Positions 20,202 to 29,804 of a stretch of 63,128 nucleotides of DNA are shown one piece after another. The notes under the pieces were generated by a model. That model worked only from the letters and a program-made list of their open reading frames with translations. It did not search any database and was not told the DNA's origin. The position numbers and the translations under genes are program-made. This DNA is from Pygmaiobacter sp. (GTDB lineage Bacteria; Bacillota; Clostridia; Oscillospirales; Ruminococcaceae), in the NCBI GenBank assembly GCA_028689835.1, contig JAQVCK010000002.1, forward strand, positions 1-63,128, in the 5' to 3' direction. Positions within the stretch are counted from its first letter, which is position 1, and every line of letters starts with the position of its first letter.

Positions 20202-21557
20202 ATGAAGTTTCTCATCAAAGAGAAGAGCTTCTACTCCGACCTGTTTTCACTGACACTACCCATCATGCTGCAGCAGCTGCTGCGCATCAGTGTTGATACT
20301 GTTAACAGCATTATGCTGGGCGGCATTGACCAGTTGCAGATGTCGGCTGTGTCCCAGGCGAGCCAGATCTTCTTCGTGTTTTACACCGTGTGTAATGGCC
20401 TTGCGGTGGGTGCCTGCGTACTGATTGCACAGTACTGGGGCCAGCGCAATGTCGATGCCATTCGCACTATTTTATCTACGGGGCTGCGGTATGCCGCCAT
20501 TTTCGGCCTTACCGTCAGCGTGTTGGTTATGGTGACCCCCACCACGTTTATGCGCATTTACAGCAGTGACCCTGCCCTGATTGAACTGGGCGCCGGGTAT
20601 CTGCGGGTCGTGGCCCTGATGTACGCGCCCTGCGCGCTCAGCGTGATGCTGTTTGCCGCCTGCCGCGGGGTCGAACAGGTGCGCATCATCCTTGCGACCA
20701 ACGTGATCTCTTATACGGTCAACATCTTCCTCGACTACTGCCTGCTGTTTGGCAAGTTTGGTTTCCCAAAACTTGGTATTCTGGGCATTGCCATTGGCAC
20801 GGTGGTGGCGCGTCTTGTAGAGCTTGTAATTTGCAGCATATTCGTGCTAAAATTTGAAAGCCGTATCAGCTTTCGGTTTCGGCACCTGAAACTGTGGGAC
20901 AAGCAGCTCAACCGCGACTTTATCAAGGTGGCCTCCCCCATTGCCGCGCACGAGGTCATCTGGTCGGTCGGCACCAGCGCAGCCAGCGCCATTACCGGGC
21001 AGCTGGGCACGTCGGTGGTGGCAGGCTTTAATGTAGCGGATGTGCTCTACCAGCTTACGGCGGCTGTCGGTAATGGCTTCCTCAATGCATGCAGTGTGGT
21101 AATCGGCAAAACGATTGGCAGCGGCAACATTGAGAAGGTCAAGCGCCAGGCCAAAACCATGATGCTGATGAGCGTAGTTGGCGGCGCGATGATCGGCCTT
21201 GTGCTGATTGCCGCCCGCAGCCCGTTTTTGTCGCTGTATAACCTGCAGCCCGACGCGGTAGACTATGCAAAACAGTTTATGTTGGTGCTCGGCTGCATTT
21301 GGCCGTTCTCGGCACTGGAAATGGTGGGCATGATCGCCATTTTGCGGGCCGGTGGAGACGGCAAGACCGGTTTTTATTCGGATATCGTCATCATGTGGAT
21401 CATTTGCATTCCCCTTGCGGCACTTGCGGCCTTTGTGCTGCACTTGCCCCCGGTACAGGTCATTTTGATTTTGAAGATGACCATTGTGCTGGAAGCGCTT
21501 GTCGGCACCATACGCGTGCTGTCAATGCGCTGGATCCGGGATCTCACCCGGCACTGA
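20202..21557 (+). CDS. MATE-family transporter
   Basis: 12-TM MatE pattern: LFSLTLPIMLQQLLRISVDTVNSIMLGGIDQLQMSAVSQASQI, VGTSAASAITGQLG. Confidence 0.9.
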   Translation: MKFLIKEKSFYSDLFSLTLPIMLQQLLRISVDTVNSIMLGGIDQLQMSAVSQASQIFFVFYTVCNGLAVGACVLIAQYWGQRNVDAIRTILSTGLRYAAIFGLTVSVLVMVTPTTFMRIYSSDPALIELGAGYLRVVALMYAPCALSVMLFAACRGVEQVRIILATNVISYTVNIFLDYCLLFGKFGFPKLGILGIAIGTVVARLVELVICSIFVLKFESRISFRFRHLKLWDKQLNRDFIKVASPIAAHEVIWSVGTSAASAITGQLGTSVVAGFNVADVLYQLTAAVGNGFLNACSVVIGKTIGSGNIEKVKRQAKTMMLMSVVGGAMIGLVLIAARSPFLSLYNLQPDAVDYAKQFMLVLGCIWPFSALEMVGMIAILRAGGDGKTGFYSDIVIMWIICIPLAALAAFVLHLPPVQVILILKMTIVLEALVGTIRVLSMRWIRDLTRH

Positions 21558-21625
21558 TTTTGGAACCCACTTTCCACTCCGGAAAGTTTGTTGAGTTCAA
21601 AAAAGAAAGCAAAAGGAGAGAAACA

Positions 21626-22765
21626 ATGAAAAAATTAGTATCCATCCTCCTGGTGGCAGCCATGGCCGTTTCGCTGGCAGCCTGCGGCGGCAGCAAATCC
21701 TCATCTGCTGCAACATCCACCCCTGCTGGTGACAGCACTGCTTCTTCGGCCCCTGCCGCTACAGGCACGAAGGGCAAAATTGCCTACATCGTTGGCAACC
21801 TCGGCGACAAGTCCTTCAGTGATTCGGGCCAACGTGGCATCGAAGAGCTGGCAGGCAATGGCTGGGACACCAAGACCATTGAGACCGGTGGCCCGGAAAA
21901 GGCAGACAAATACAACGATTACATCCTCGATGCAATCGACGAGGGCTATGAGTACATCGTGGCTTCCTCGACCTACGCTGACAACTGCATTGGCATCGCA
22001 AAAGATTATCCCGATGTGCATTTTGTCATCTTCGACACCAAGATGGACCCGGCTGACATGCCCGAGAACATGACCTGCATCTTCTATGCTCAGAACGAGG
22101 GCTCTTACCTTGTCGGCATGATGGCTGCTGCGATGAGCACCAGCAAAGTGGTTGCGGTTGACGTCGGTATGGATAACCCCGTTATCGCTGACTTCGTTAC
22201 CGGCTACATCAACGGCGTGCAGGATTATGATCCTACTGTGAAGGTCGTTAAGGCTGCTGTTGGTTCGTGGTCTGACCCCGCTAAGATGAAAGAGCTGTGC
22301 CTGACCCAGGCCCGCGACAACAAAGCGGACGTGTTCTATCAGGTAGCAGGTGGTTCGGGCGACGGCTTGTTCGAGGCTTGCGCTTCCAATGGCACCTGGG
22401 CAATCGGCGTGGACTCCGACCAATACGCTGCTTACAAGGATTCTGAGAACCCCGAGCGCGCCGATGTCATCCTGACTTCGATGCTCAAAGAGGTTGGCAA
22501 CTCCTTCGTTTCCATCTTCGGCAAGATCGAAGCCGGTGAGGACGTATGGCAGAAGACCATCACCTTGGGCCTTGCCGATAACTCGGTTGGCTATGTGGAC
22601 AACGCTTACTTCCAGGAGAAAGTGCCTGAGGACGTGCGTGCCAAGATGGAAGAAGCAAAGGCTAAAATCGCAAGCGGCGAAGTTACCGTAAAATCGTACT
22701 ACGACTTTACCGGCAGTGACGCTGAGGCCCAGTACGAAGCATACATTGCTTCCGTTCGCCCGTAA
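21626..22765 (+). CDS. BMP-family nucleoside ABC transporter substrate-binding lipoprotein
   Basis: Lipobox LAACGG; NLGDKSFSDSGQRGIEEL; YAQNEGSYLVGMMAAAMS; TSMLKEVGNSFVSIF. Confidence 0.93.
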   Translation: MKKLVSILLVAAMAVSLAACGGSKSSSAATSTPAGDSTASSAPAATGTKGKIAYIVGNLGDKSFSDSGQRGIEELAGNGWDTKTIETGGPEKADKYNDYILDAIDEGYEYIVASSTYADNCIGIAKDYPDVHFVIFDTKMDPADMPENMTCIFYAQNEGSYLVGMMAAAMSTSKVVAVDVGMDNPVIADFVTGYINGVQDYDPTVKVVKAAVGSWSDPAKMKELCLTQARDNKADVFYQVAGGSGDGLFEACASNGTWAIGVDSDQYAAYKDSENPERADVILTSMLKEVGNSFVSIFGKIEAGEDVWQKTITLGLADNSVGYVDNAYFQEKVPEDVRAKMEEAKAKIASGEVTVKSYYDFTGSDAEAQYEAYIASVRP

Positions 22766-22788
22766 GCTTACCTGATTTTGTCGCAATG

Positions 22789-22821
22789 GATAACCCGGGG
22801 GCGAAGGCAACCCGGGTTATC
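22789..22821 (+). terminator. Strong intercistronic hairpin after the substrate-binding-protein gene
   Basis: GATAACCCGGG / CCCGGGTTATC perfect 11-bp stem. Confidence 0.65.
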
Positions 22822-22919
22822 TTGTAGAAAGAGTTAAAACAGAACAAAAAGAAATGCGGGCTATGGGGCGGTACCGGCCGCCCCATGGCAACCGCAGATT
22901 GCAAAAGGGGGTCCAGTGC

Positions 22920-24470
22920 GTGGCAGACGAAGTACTGCGTATGCAAGACATCACCAAAATCTACCCGAACGGATTTGTGGCGAACAAAGATATTACGTTT
23001 GGGGTCGGCGAAAAGGAAATTCACGCCCTTGTGGGTGAAAACGGCGCCGGCAAAACCACGCTGATGAAAATTTTGTTTGGCATGGAAAGTTGCCAGGAGG
23101 GCAAGATCTTCATCAACGGCAAAGAAGAAAAAATGCAAAACCCGTTGGACGCCATCGCGAAAGGTGTCGGCATGGTGCACCAGCACTTTATGCTGCTGCC
23201 GTCGCTTAGCGTGGCCGAAAACGTGACACTGGGCGTTGAGCCGATGAAGCACGGCTTGTTTGATTTTGAAGCTGCGGTCAAGCAGACGCAGGAAATCGCA
23301 GACAAGTACAACTTCAACGTGGATGCGCGCCGCAAAGTGGCAGACCTTTCGGTCGGCCAGATGCAGAAGGTTGAGATCTTGAAGGCGCTGATCAAAGGCG
23401 CGAAGATTTTGATCCTTGACGAGCCCACCGCCGTGCTGACCCCGCAGGAGACAGAAGAACTGTTTGAGCAGCTGATGAAACTGCGGGATAACGGCCATTC
23501 GGTTATCTTTATTTCCCATAAGCTGGAAGAGGTCATGCGCATCTGCAGCCGCGTGACCATCCTGCGGCATGGCCGCTGCATGGGCACCCACGACACAAAG
23601 GACCTCACCGAAGCGTCTTTGTCTAAGCTGATGGTGGGCCGTGACGTGGTGCTGAAAATTGAAAAAGAGGACCCGACTGCCGGCAAGCCGATTGTCGAAA
23701 TCAAAGACGTCGTCAAAATCAACGCGTATGGCAAACGGGTGCTTGATGGGCTTTCGTTTACCATTCGCGAGGGTGAAGTGGTTGGTATTGCGGGCGTTGA
23801 GGGCAACGGCCAGACCGAGCTTTCCGACGTGCTGTGCGGCATGGGTGGCTTTGCCACCGGGGACGTGTTGCTGAACAGCGGGTCGATCAAAGGCAAAAGT
23901 GTGCGCGATATCCGCGAGATGGGCCTTGCCTATATCGCAGAGGACCGCATGGTGCATGGTGTTGCGGCAGACCTGTCGATCAAGACAAATATCGTCGCCG
24001 ACCGGTTTGACAAAAAAGAGTTCCGCCATGGGCTGTTTATGAACAGCAAAAAAATCGACGAAGTGGTCGACGGGTATATCAAAGAGTTTGAAATTGCCTG
24101 TGACGGCCGCAACCAGCCGGTGCGCATGCTGTCGGGCGGCAACATCCAAAAGGTGGTTGTCGCACGCGAGTTCACCAGCGGCGCCAACTTTATCTTGGCA
24201 AACCAGCCCACCCGTGGTATTGATGTGGGCACCGCGGAGATGATCCGCAAAACGATTGTGAGAAAATCGCGCACAGAGGGCACAGCGACCCTGCTGATTT
24301 CGGCAGACCTCAACGAGGTGCTGGAATGCTCGGACCGCCTGCTCGTCATGCGCAAAGGCAAAGTTGTCGGGGCATTTCCCAAGGCCAATGAGGTCTCGGA
24401 GGAGACACTGGGCGAATACATGCTTGGTGTAAAAGAAATGACACTCGAAGAGATGGAGGGCCTGTTATGA
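22920..24470 (+). CDS. Nucleoside/simple-sugar ABC transporter ATPase (double NBD; GTG start)
   Basis: GENGAGKTTLMKILFG, LSVGQMQKVEILKAL, LSGGNIQKVVVAREF. Confidence 0.95.
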   Translation: MADEVLRMQDITKIYPNGFVANKDITFGVGEKEIHALVGENGAGKTTLMKILFGMESCQEGKIFINGKEEKMQNPLDAIAKGVGMVHQHFMLLPSLSVAENVTLGVEPMKHGLFDFEAAVKQTQEIADKYNFNVDARRKVADLSVGQMQKVEILKALIKGAKILILDEPTAVLTPQETEELFEQLMKLRDNGHSVIFISHKLEEVMRICSRVTILRHGRCMGTHDTKDLTEASLSKLMVGRDVVLKIEKEDPTAGKPIVEIKDVVKINAYGKRVLDGLSFTIREGEVVGIAGVEGNGQTELSDVLCGMGGFATGDVLLNSGSIKGKSVRDIREMGLAYIAEDRMVHGVAADLSIKTNIVADRFDKKEFRHGLFMNSKKIDEVVDGYIKEFEIACDGRNQPVRMLSGGNIQKVVVAREFTSGANFILANQPTRGIDVGTAEMIRKTIVRKSRTEGTATLLISADLNEVLECSDRLLVMRKGKVVGAFPKANEVSEETLGEYMLGVKEMTLEEMEGLL

Positions 24471-25567
24471 ACAAAACCCAAAAAATCGAGGTCGGCATGG
24501 AGCTCCTGCGCATCCTCGCGGGTCTTGCCATCGCATATGCCACCGCGCTGATTATCCTGTTCTCGATCAGCCAAGAGCCGGTCAAAATCATCCAGCTGTT
24601 TGTTGCCGGCCCGTTTTCGTCGGCCCGCCGCATCGGCAGCCTTGTCAACCTTGCTATCCCGTTCACTATCTGCGGCCTGGCCATGTGCTTTATGTACGCG
24701 GTCAACAAGTTTAACCTCGTCGTAGAGGGCATTTTCATGATTTCCGCTTGCATGGTCACCTGGGCAGCACTTAGCGTCGCCCCGGCCAACCTGCCTGCGG
24801 GTGTCATGGTGCCGCTGATGTACGTTGTTGCCATTGCCACCGGTACGCTGGTTGCGTTTATCCCGGCCATTTTGGACCGGAAGTTCAAGGCGAACGTCGT
24901 TGTGGTATCCTTAATGCTCAACAGCATCATCGGTTTTTTCTGCACTTGGATTTTGCGCTATAAGATCAAAGATTCGAGCATTTCGTTCATCGGCTCGAAA
25001 GAGATCCCCGAAAGTGCGCAGATGGCATCAATTTTCGGTAAGTTCCGTATTCAGTCCGGCCTTGTGGTCGCACTGTTGTGCCTTGTAGTGGTTTCGGTGC
25101 TGTTTTACAAAACGCCGTTTGGCTGGAAGATGCGCATGGTTGGCGCGAACCCCAACTTCTCGAAGGCCGTGGGCCTTTCGGTCGTCAGCGTTTCGTTTGG
25201 TGCGCAGTTGCTGGGCGGCGCGGTGGCCGGTGTTGCCGGTGCAACCGAGATGATGGGCAACTACACCCGCTTCCAGTGGGTCGCCCCCACCGGCCACGGT
25301 TTTGACGGATTGCTGGTCGCCGTTTTGGCGCGGCGCAACCCGGTGCTGGTGCCCATTGCGGCGCTGTTCCTTGCGTACATCCGCATCGGCGCCGACGTGG
25401 TTAACACCACTGGTGATATCCCCACCGAGTTCGTCACGGTCGTTCAGGGCATCATCATCCTGCTGGTCGCGGCAGAATCCTTTATGGCTGGCACGAAAAA
25501 CCGTATCATCTTTAAAGAAGCCGAAAAAGACCTCAAAGCAAAAGAAGCAGCAAAGGCAATTGCCTGA
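24467..25567 (+). CDS. ABC transporter permease (BMP/nucleoside family)
   Basis: Multi-TM; adjacent to BMP SBP and ATPase; ATG overlaps ATPase stop. Confidence 0.92.
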   Translation: MNKTQKIEVGMELLRILAGLAIAYATALIILFSISQEPVKIIQLFVAGPFSSARRIGSLVNLAIPFTICGLAMCFMYAVNKFNLVVEGIFMISACMVTWAALSVAPANLPAGVMVPLMYVVAIATGTLVAFIPAILDRKFKANVVVVSLMLNSIIGFFCTWILRYKIKDSSISFIGSKEIPESAQMASIFGKFRIQSGLVVALLCLVVVSVLFYKTPFGWKMRMVGANPNFSKAVGLSVVSVSFGAQLLGGAVAGVAGATEMMGNYTRFQWVAPTGHGFDGLLVAVLARRNPVLVPIAALFLAYIRIGADVVNTTGDIPTEFVTVVQGIIILLVAAESFMAGTKNRIIFKEAEKDLKAKEAAKAIA

Positions 25568-25585
25568 GTTTAAGGAAAGGAGTGC

Positions 25586-26554
25586 ATGTGCTTTTTTAAA
25601 AAAGCCATGCGAACAGCGATTATGAATATCAACTGGATTGAATTTTTTGCAACAGCCGTTCGCCTTGCCACCCCGCTGGTCTTTGCTGCTCTCGCCGCTG
25701 CGATTAACAGTAAAGCAGGCATGTTTAACATGGGTATTGAAGGTATGATGCTCTGCTCGGCCCTTGGCGCGGTCATCTTCGCGCAGATGGGCGGCGTGTG
25801 GGTCGGCCTTTTGGGGGCAGTGCTCGTTGGGCTGCTGTCCGGCATGATCATCAGCTTTGCCTCTCTGACCGGCAAAACGGACTTGTACCTTACCTGTATC
25901 GCGTTTAACCTTGCGGCCACCGGTGGCACGGTGTTCATCATGTACCTGCTGACGGGCGAAAAGTCCACCACCAGCGGTGCGATGCGTGCCTATGAGATCC
26001 CGCAGGTCAGCATCCCGTTCCTCAAAGACATCCCGTTCATCGGCCGTGTGTTGTTCCAGCAGAGCCTGCTCACCTATCTTGCTGCATTTGCGGTGTTTGC
26101 GGTGTGGTTCCTGCTGAAAAAAACCCGCATCGGCCTGCGGCTGCGCTCGGTGGGTGAAAACCCCAAAGCGGCGGAATCCGTCGGCATTTCGGTGACAAAG
26201 ATCGGTTACATTGCCTTTGCCATTTCCGGCATCCTGTGCGGCTTTGCCGGTGCGTTTATGTCGATGAGCTGGGTCACCTTCTTCATGAAAAACATGGTTA
26301 ACGGCCGTGGCTATATCGGCCTGTCGGCGATGAATATGGCCAGCGCAAACCCGGTGGGTGCGGCACTCGCCTCACTGTTCTTCGGCTTCTCAGACGCGGC
26401 GGCGACCACGCTGAAAACCCAGAGCAAATTCCCCACCGAGTTCCTTGAGATGATCCCGTATGTTGCGACCATTCTCAGCATTGTGGTCATTAACCTGATT
26501 CGCATCGTCAAGCTGCGCCGCGTTGAAAAAGGCAGCGCAGTCACCGCAAAATAA
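25586..26554 (+). CDS. ABC transporter permease (BMP/nucleoside family)
   Basis: TPLVFAALAAAINSKAGMFNMGIEGMMLCSALGAV; GLRLRSVGENPKAAESVGI. Confidence 0.93.
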   Translation: MCFFKKAMRTAIMNINWIEFFATAVRLATPLVFAALAAAINSKAGMFNMGIEGMMLCSALGAVIFAQMGGVWVGLLGAVLVGLLSGMIISFASLTGKTDLYLTCIAFNLAATGGTVFIMYLLTGEKSTTSGAMRAYEIPQVSIPFLKDIPFIGRVLFQQSLLTYLAAFAVFAVWFLLKKTRIGLRLRSVGENPKAAESVGISVTKIGYIAFAISGILCGFAGAFMSMSWVTFFMKNMVNGRGYIGLSAMNMASANPVGAALASLFFGFSDAAATTLKTQSKFPTEFLEMIPYVATILSIVVINLIRIVKLRRVEKGSAVTAK

Positions 26555-26572
26555 ACCCAAAAGGAGACGGAG

Positions 26573-27541
26573 ATGCCCAAACGAGTAATCATCGACTGTG
26601 ACACCGGAATTGATGATGCCATCGCCCTGCTGCTCTGCTTTCGGCACCTGGACGTTGTAGGCATCACCACGGTGGCGGGTAATGTGGCGCTGGCCAATAC
26701 CCAGCGCAACACCTGCTATGTCACCGAGCTTGCCGGCAGGCAGGACATCCCCGTTTATGCGGGTTGCGACCGCCCATTGCTGGTGCCGCTGGAGACAGCG
26801 GCCGCCGTGCACGGTGCGGGCGGCCTTGGCGATATTGAAATCCCGCAGCCCACAAAGCGGCCCGAAGAGCTGCACGCCGTCGATTACCTGATTCGCACTT
26901 ATGCAGACAGTGCAAACCGGGACATCACGCTGGTGACCATTGGCCCGCTGACCAATGTGGCCGTTGCGCTGTTGCGCGAGCCAAGGCTGGCCGAGTGGAT
27001 ACCAGAGATTGTGTGTATGGGTGGCAGCCTGACCTATGGCAACCACACCCCGGCGGCAGAGTTTAACGTCTACGCCGACCCCGAGGCCGCGAAAGTTGTG
27101 TTTGAGGCGGGTATCCCGCTGCGCATGGTGGGCTTAAACCTCACCCGGCAAAACGCAATGACGGCGCAGGACGTCGAGACCTTGCGCGACATGGGCAACG
27201 CCCCCGCGGCGTTTGCCGCCCGGCTGCTGGATTATGTCGTGCGCCAGGACGGCCGCGGCTGCCTGTGTGATGCCTGTGCGGTGATGTGGCTGATTGAGCC
27301 TTCGGTTATCACGAAAAGCCTGCCGCTGCATGTGGTGGTGGAAACAAAGGGCGAGTTTACACGGGGTATGACCCTGTGCGATTACCGCCACCTGATTGGC
27401 AGCGACGCGGCGCGGGATATTGAGCATGTGCCGCAGTACGCGGCCCATGGCGCACCGCCCAATGTGACGGTGGCGCTGGAAATGGACCTTGCGGCATTCA
27501 ATAAAGTATTATTTGATACGATGAACAGTTATACGCAGTAA
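26573..27541 (+). CDS. Inosine/uridine-preferring nucleoside hydrolase, second copy
   Basis: VIIDCDTGIDDAIALLLCF; IGPLTNVAVALLREPRL; AEFNVYADPEAA. Confidence 0.93.
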   Translation: MPKRVIIDCDTGIDDAIALLLCFRHLDVVGITTVAGNVALANTQRNTCYVTELAGRQDIPVYAGCDRPLLVPLETAAAVHGAGGLGDIEIPQPTKRPEELHAVDYLIRTYADSANRDITLVTIGPLTNVAVALLREPRLAEWIPEIVCMGGSLTYGNHTPAAEFNVYADPEAAKVVFEAGIPLRMVGLNLTRQNAMTAQDVETLRDMGNAPAAFAARLLDYVVRQDGRGCLCDACAVMWLIEPSVITKSLPLHVVVETKGEFTRGMTLCDYRHLIGSDAARDIEHVPQYAAHGAPPNVTVALEMDLAAFNKVLFDTMNSYTQ

Positions 27542-27610
27542 CGGCGCCAGTGCGGCAACGTGCTGTACGGGCTGCCGGGCCCCTTTGAAAACCGGTAGTT
27601 TCAAAGCGCA

Positions 27611-27650
27611 GACGGCGCGGGCAATCGCCCGCGCCGTCTTTTTGTTTTTT
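27611..27650 (+). terminator. Intrinsic terminator of the nucleoside block
   Basis: GACGGCGCGGGCAATCGCCCGCGCCGTCTTTTTGTTTTTT. Confidence 0.9.
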
Positions 27651-27783
27651 GTGGTGTGCCCGTTGCATACCGGTGTGCCACAAAAGGCGGGGCAACATGG
27701 GGGCCATGTGCCCGCCGCTTTGCCATACAAAAGTTTGGGGCCGGCACGCAGGGCAACGGGGTTGTGGGTTTTACAAAGCAAAA

Positions 27784-27835
27784 AAGCAGCAGGCCGGCAC
27801 GGAAATACCCGTGCCGGCCTGCTGCCGGTTTTATT
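27784..27835. terminator. Large hairpin terminator
   Basis: AGCAGGCCGGCACGG...CCGTGCCGGCCTGCT with flanking A/T runs. Confidence 0.7.
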
Positions 27836-27877
27836 CTACTTTTGCGCTTTTTGCGTTTTGGCCCAAGGCCGCAGGGG

Positions 27878-28270
27878 TCAATAAGGGTAAAACGGCAGGT
27901 TGCGCAGAATGCCAAACACCACCAGCGCGCCAATGCAGCACCAAAGCAGTACCCGCTCGGCGCGGGTGGGGGCAATGGCGCCGGTGCGCACCCAGCGGGC
28001 AGTCAGCCGCACCGCCAAAAAGGCAAAAGCGGGCGACAACACAAAAAACGCGGGGTTTGCGCGCCAGGCGGCAGCAAAGTTGCCTTGCACCAGTGCGGCC
28101 ACAAGGTGGGTGCCGCCGCAGCCGGGGCAGTACAGCCCGGTGACGGTGTGAAACAGGCAGGGGATCCCCATCCCCGCCCAAAACAGTGCAAGCCCACCCA
28201 CGCCAAGGCCCACTAGTACAAGCACCAGCAGGGCCAGCTTTTTTAGCCGTTTTGCAATTTCCGGGGGCAT
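27878..28270 (-). CDS. DUF2752-like small membrane protein
   Basis: GIPCLFHTVTGLYCPGCGGTHLVAALVQGNFAAAWRANP. Confidence 0.8.
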   Translation of the reverse strand: MPPEIAKRLKKLALLVLVLVGLGVGGLALFWAGMGIPCLFHTVTGLYCPGCGGTHLVAALVQGNFAAAWRANPAFFVLSPAFAFLAVRLTARWVRTGAIAPTRAERVLLWCCIGALVVFGILRNLPFYPY

Positions 28271-28271
28271 G

Positions 28272-28631
28272 TTATACCGCCGTGGGGGTGGACATGGCGT
28301 TCAGTTCATTTTGCAGCAGTGCCCAGGCAATGATGCTGAAACCGAACAGGGTCAGCAGTAGGTATACAATACCATTGTTCTGCGAGGGCAACCCGTGGCG
28401 CTGGCGCGCAACGTCAATCTTGTCGCCCGCGCGGTACATCCAGTAGATCTGGTAGATGTTGCAGGTGACGATGCTCAGTAGCACGACCACGATGCCCGAG
28501 GTGTCGCCGGTGTTGTCTGATACCGTGTTCACATCGTCTGCAAGGCAGGACAGCCAATACAGGCCGTAAATGCCACAGGTGACGATTGAGAGAATAATGC
28601 AGATGGCAATGTCTCTTCTTTGAATCATCAT
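28272..28631 (-). CDS. DUF4234-like small membrane protein
   Basis: RDIAICIILSIVTCGIYGLYWLSCLADDVN; two repeated SIVTC..IY..YW hydrophobic segments. Confidence 0.75.
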   Translation of the reverse strand: MMIQRRDIAICIILSIVTCGIYGLYWLSCLADDVNTVSDNTGDTSGIVVVLLSIVTCNIYQIYWMYRAGDKIDVARQRHGLPSQNNGIVYLLLTLFGFSIIAWALLQNELNAMSTPTAV

Positions 28632-28908
28632 GATTCCTCCTTTTTATTCCGTCGGCAGGCAAGGGGCCGCAAAAGCCTGCGTTCTGCTTTTAGCATAACA
28701 AACCAATAGGATGTGGTCAATCTTTTTTTATGGAAACAGTAAGAAATAGCAGAGAGAAGCAAAGGATACAAAATAAATGTATAATTTTTGTAAAAATCAA
28801 TAAAATAAGGTGAGTGAAATGCCCGGTTGTCTGGTTGATTAAGAGAAAAAAACCAAACTGTCCCAAAATCCGTTGCTTTTGTGGGCCAAACAATCTAAGA
28901 TATAGATG

Positions 28909-29169
28909 TATTTCTTTGCTGTGGGCGCGCCGGAAAACCCCGCGCGCTCGTTCCACCGTTTTTCATCGTACGAAAAGGGGGAGAAGGATGCGTCGATACC
29001 GTAAGTTGCGGCCCGGTAGTTCCGGGTACCCATTCAGAAGCAAAGCGGGATTGCTGCCGGATTTTAACAGGCTAGGAGCAACCTTCGACGGCTGCACGAA
29101 CAACATAGGTGTAGCTGCATCTAAATATGAAACCTAAGGTTATGGCAGAATATTGCCATAACCTTTTTT
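28909..29169 (+). ncRNA. Structured RNA with intrinsic terminator upstream of purE (family not assigned; 6S-like RNA or cis-regulatory leader)
   Basis: Several stems including GCGCGC hairpin 28925-28947, CCCGG/CCGGG 29012-29026, CGTCGA/TCGACG 28991-28996/29085-29090; terminator AGGTTATGGCA/TGCCATAACCT + T6 at 29137-29169; no plausible CDS. Confidence 0.55.
29137..29169 (+). terminator. Intrinsic terminator 56 nt before purE
   Basis: AGGTTATGGCAGAATATTGCCATAACCTTTTTT. Confidence 0.9.
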
Positions 29170-29224
29170 CGTGCCTTTTTGAGAAGAAAAACAAAAAACA
29201 AGGGATACAAAGGAGGACAAACAG

Positions 29225-29722
29225 ATGAAGAAGGTCGGTATCTTAATGGGCAGTGACAGTGACCTGCCTGTCGTACAAAAGGCGTTTTCGGTACTGCGAG
29301 AGCTGGGCATCCCGTTTGAAGCGCATGTGATGAGTGCCCACCGCACACCGGGAGAAACCGCGCAGTTTGCCAAAGAGGCGGCGGCAAACGGGTTTGGCGT
29401 GCTGATTGGCGCAGCCGGTATGGCGGCCCACCTTGCGGGTGCGCTGGCGGCAAACACCGTATTGCCGGTCATCGGCCTGCCCATCAAAGGCGGCGCGGCA
29501 GACGGCATGGACGCACTGCTTGCCACGGTAGAAATGCCCGCCGGCATCCCGGTTGCCACCGTGGCACTGGGCGGCGGGGCCAACGCCGCACTGCTGGCGG
29601 CACAGATTTTGGCCGTGGGCGACGAAACACTTACCGAAAAACTGCGCGCCCGCCGCCGGTCAGAGGCACTGCGCCTTGCCGAAAAAGACGAAACCCTGCA
29701 AAAAACACTGGCCAACTTATAA
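29225..29722 (+). CDS. purE: N5-carboxyaminoimidazole ribonucleotide mutase
   Basis: [59 protein letters not shown]. Confidence 0.97.
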   Translation: MKKVGILMGSDSDLPVVQKAFSVLRELGIPFEAHVMSAHRTPGETAQFAKEAAANGFGVLIGAAGMAAHLAGALAANTVLPVIGLPIKGGAADGMDALLATVEMPAGIPVATVALGGGANAALLAAQILAVGDETLTEKLRARRRSEALRLAEKDETLQKTLANL

Positions 29723-29804
29723 ATTGCACCGCGCGGGCCCATGCCCGCAGGCAGATAGAAGCAGACAACAAGCAATAGCTAACATAAAACGGGAGGAAAC
29801 GACA

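Noticed and set aside
28909-29169. tmRNA, RNase P or SRP RNA
   Set aside because: Lacks the tRNA-like 3' end, RNase P GAGGAAAGUC core and SRP GGUC..GGAA..GCAGC motifs.
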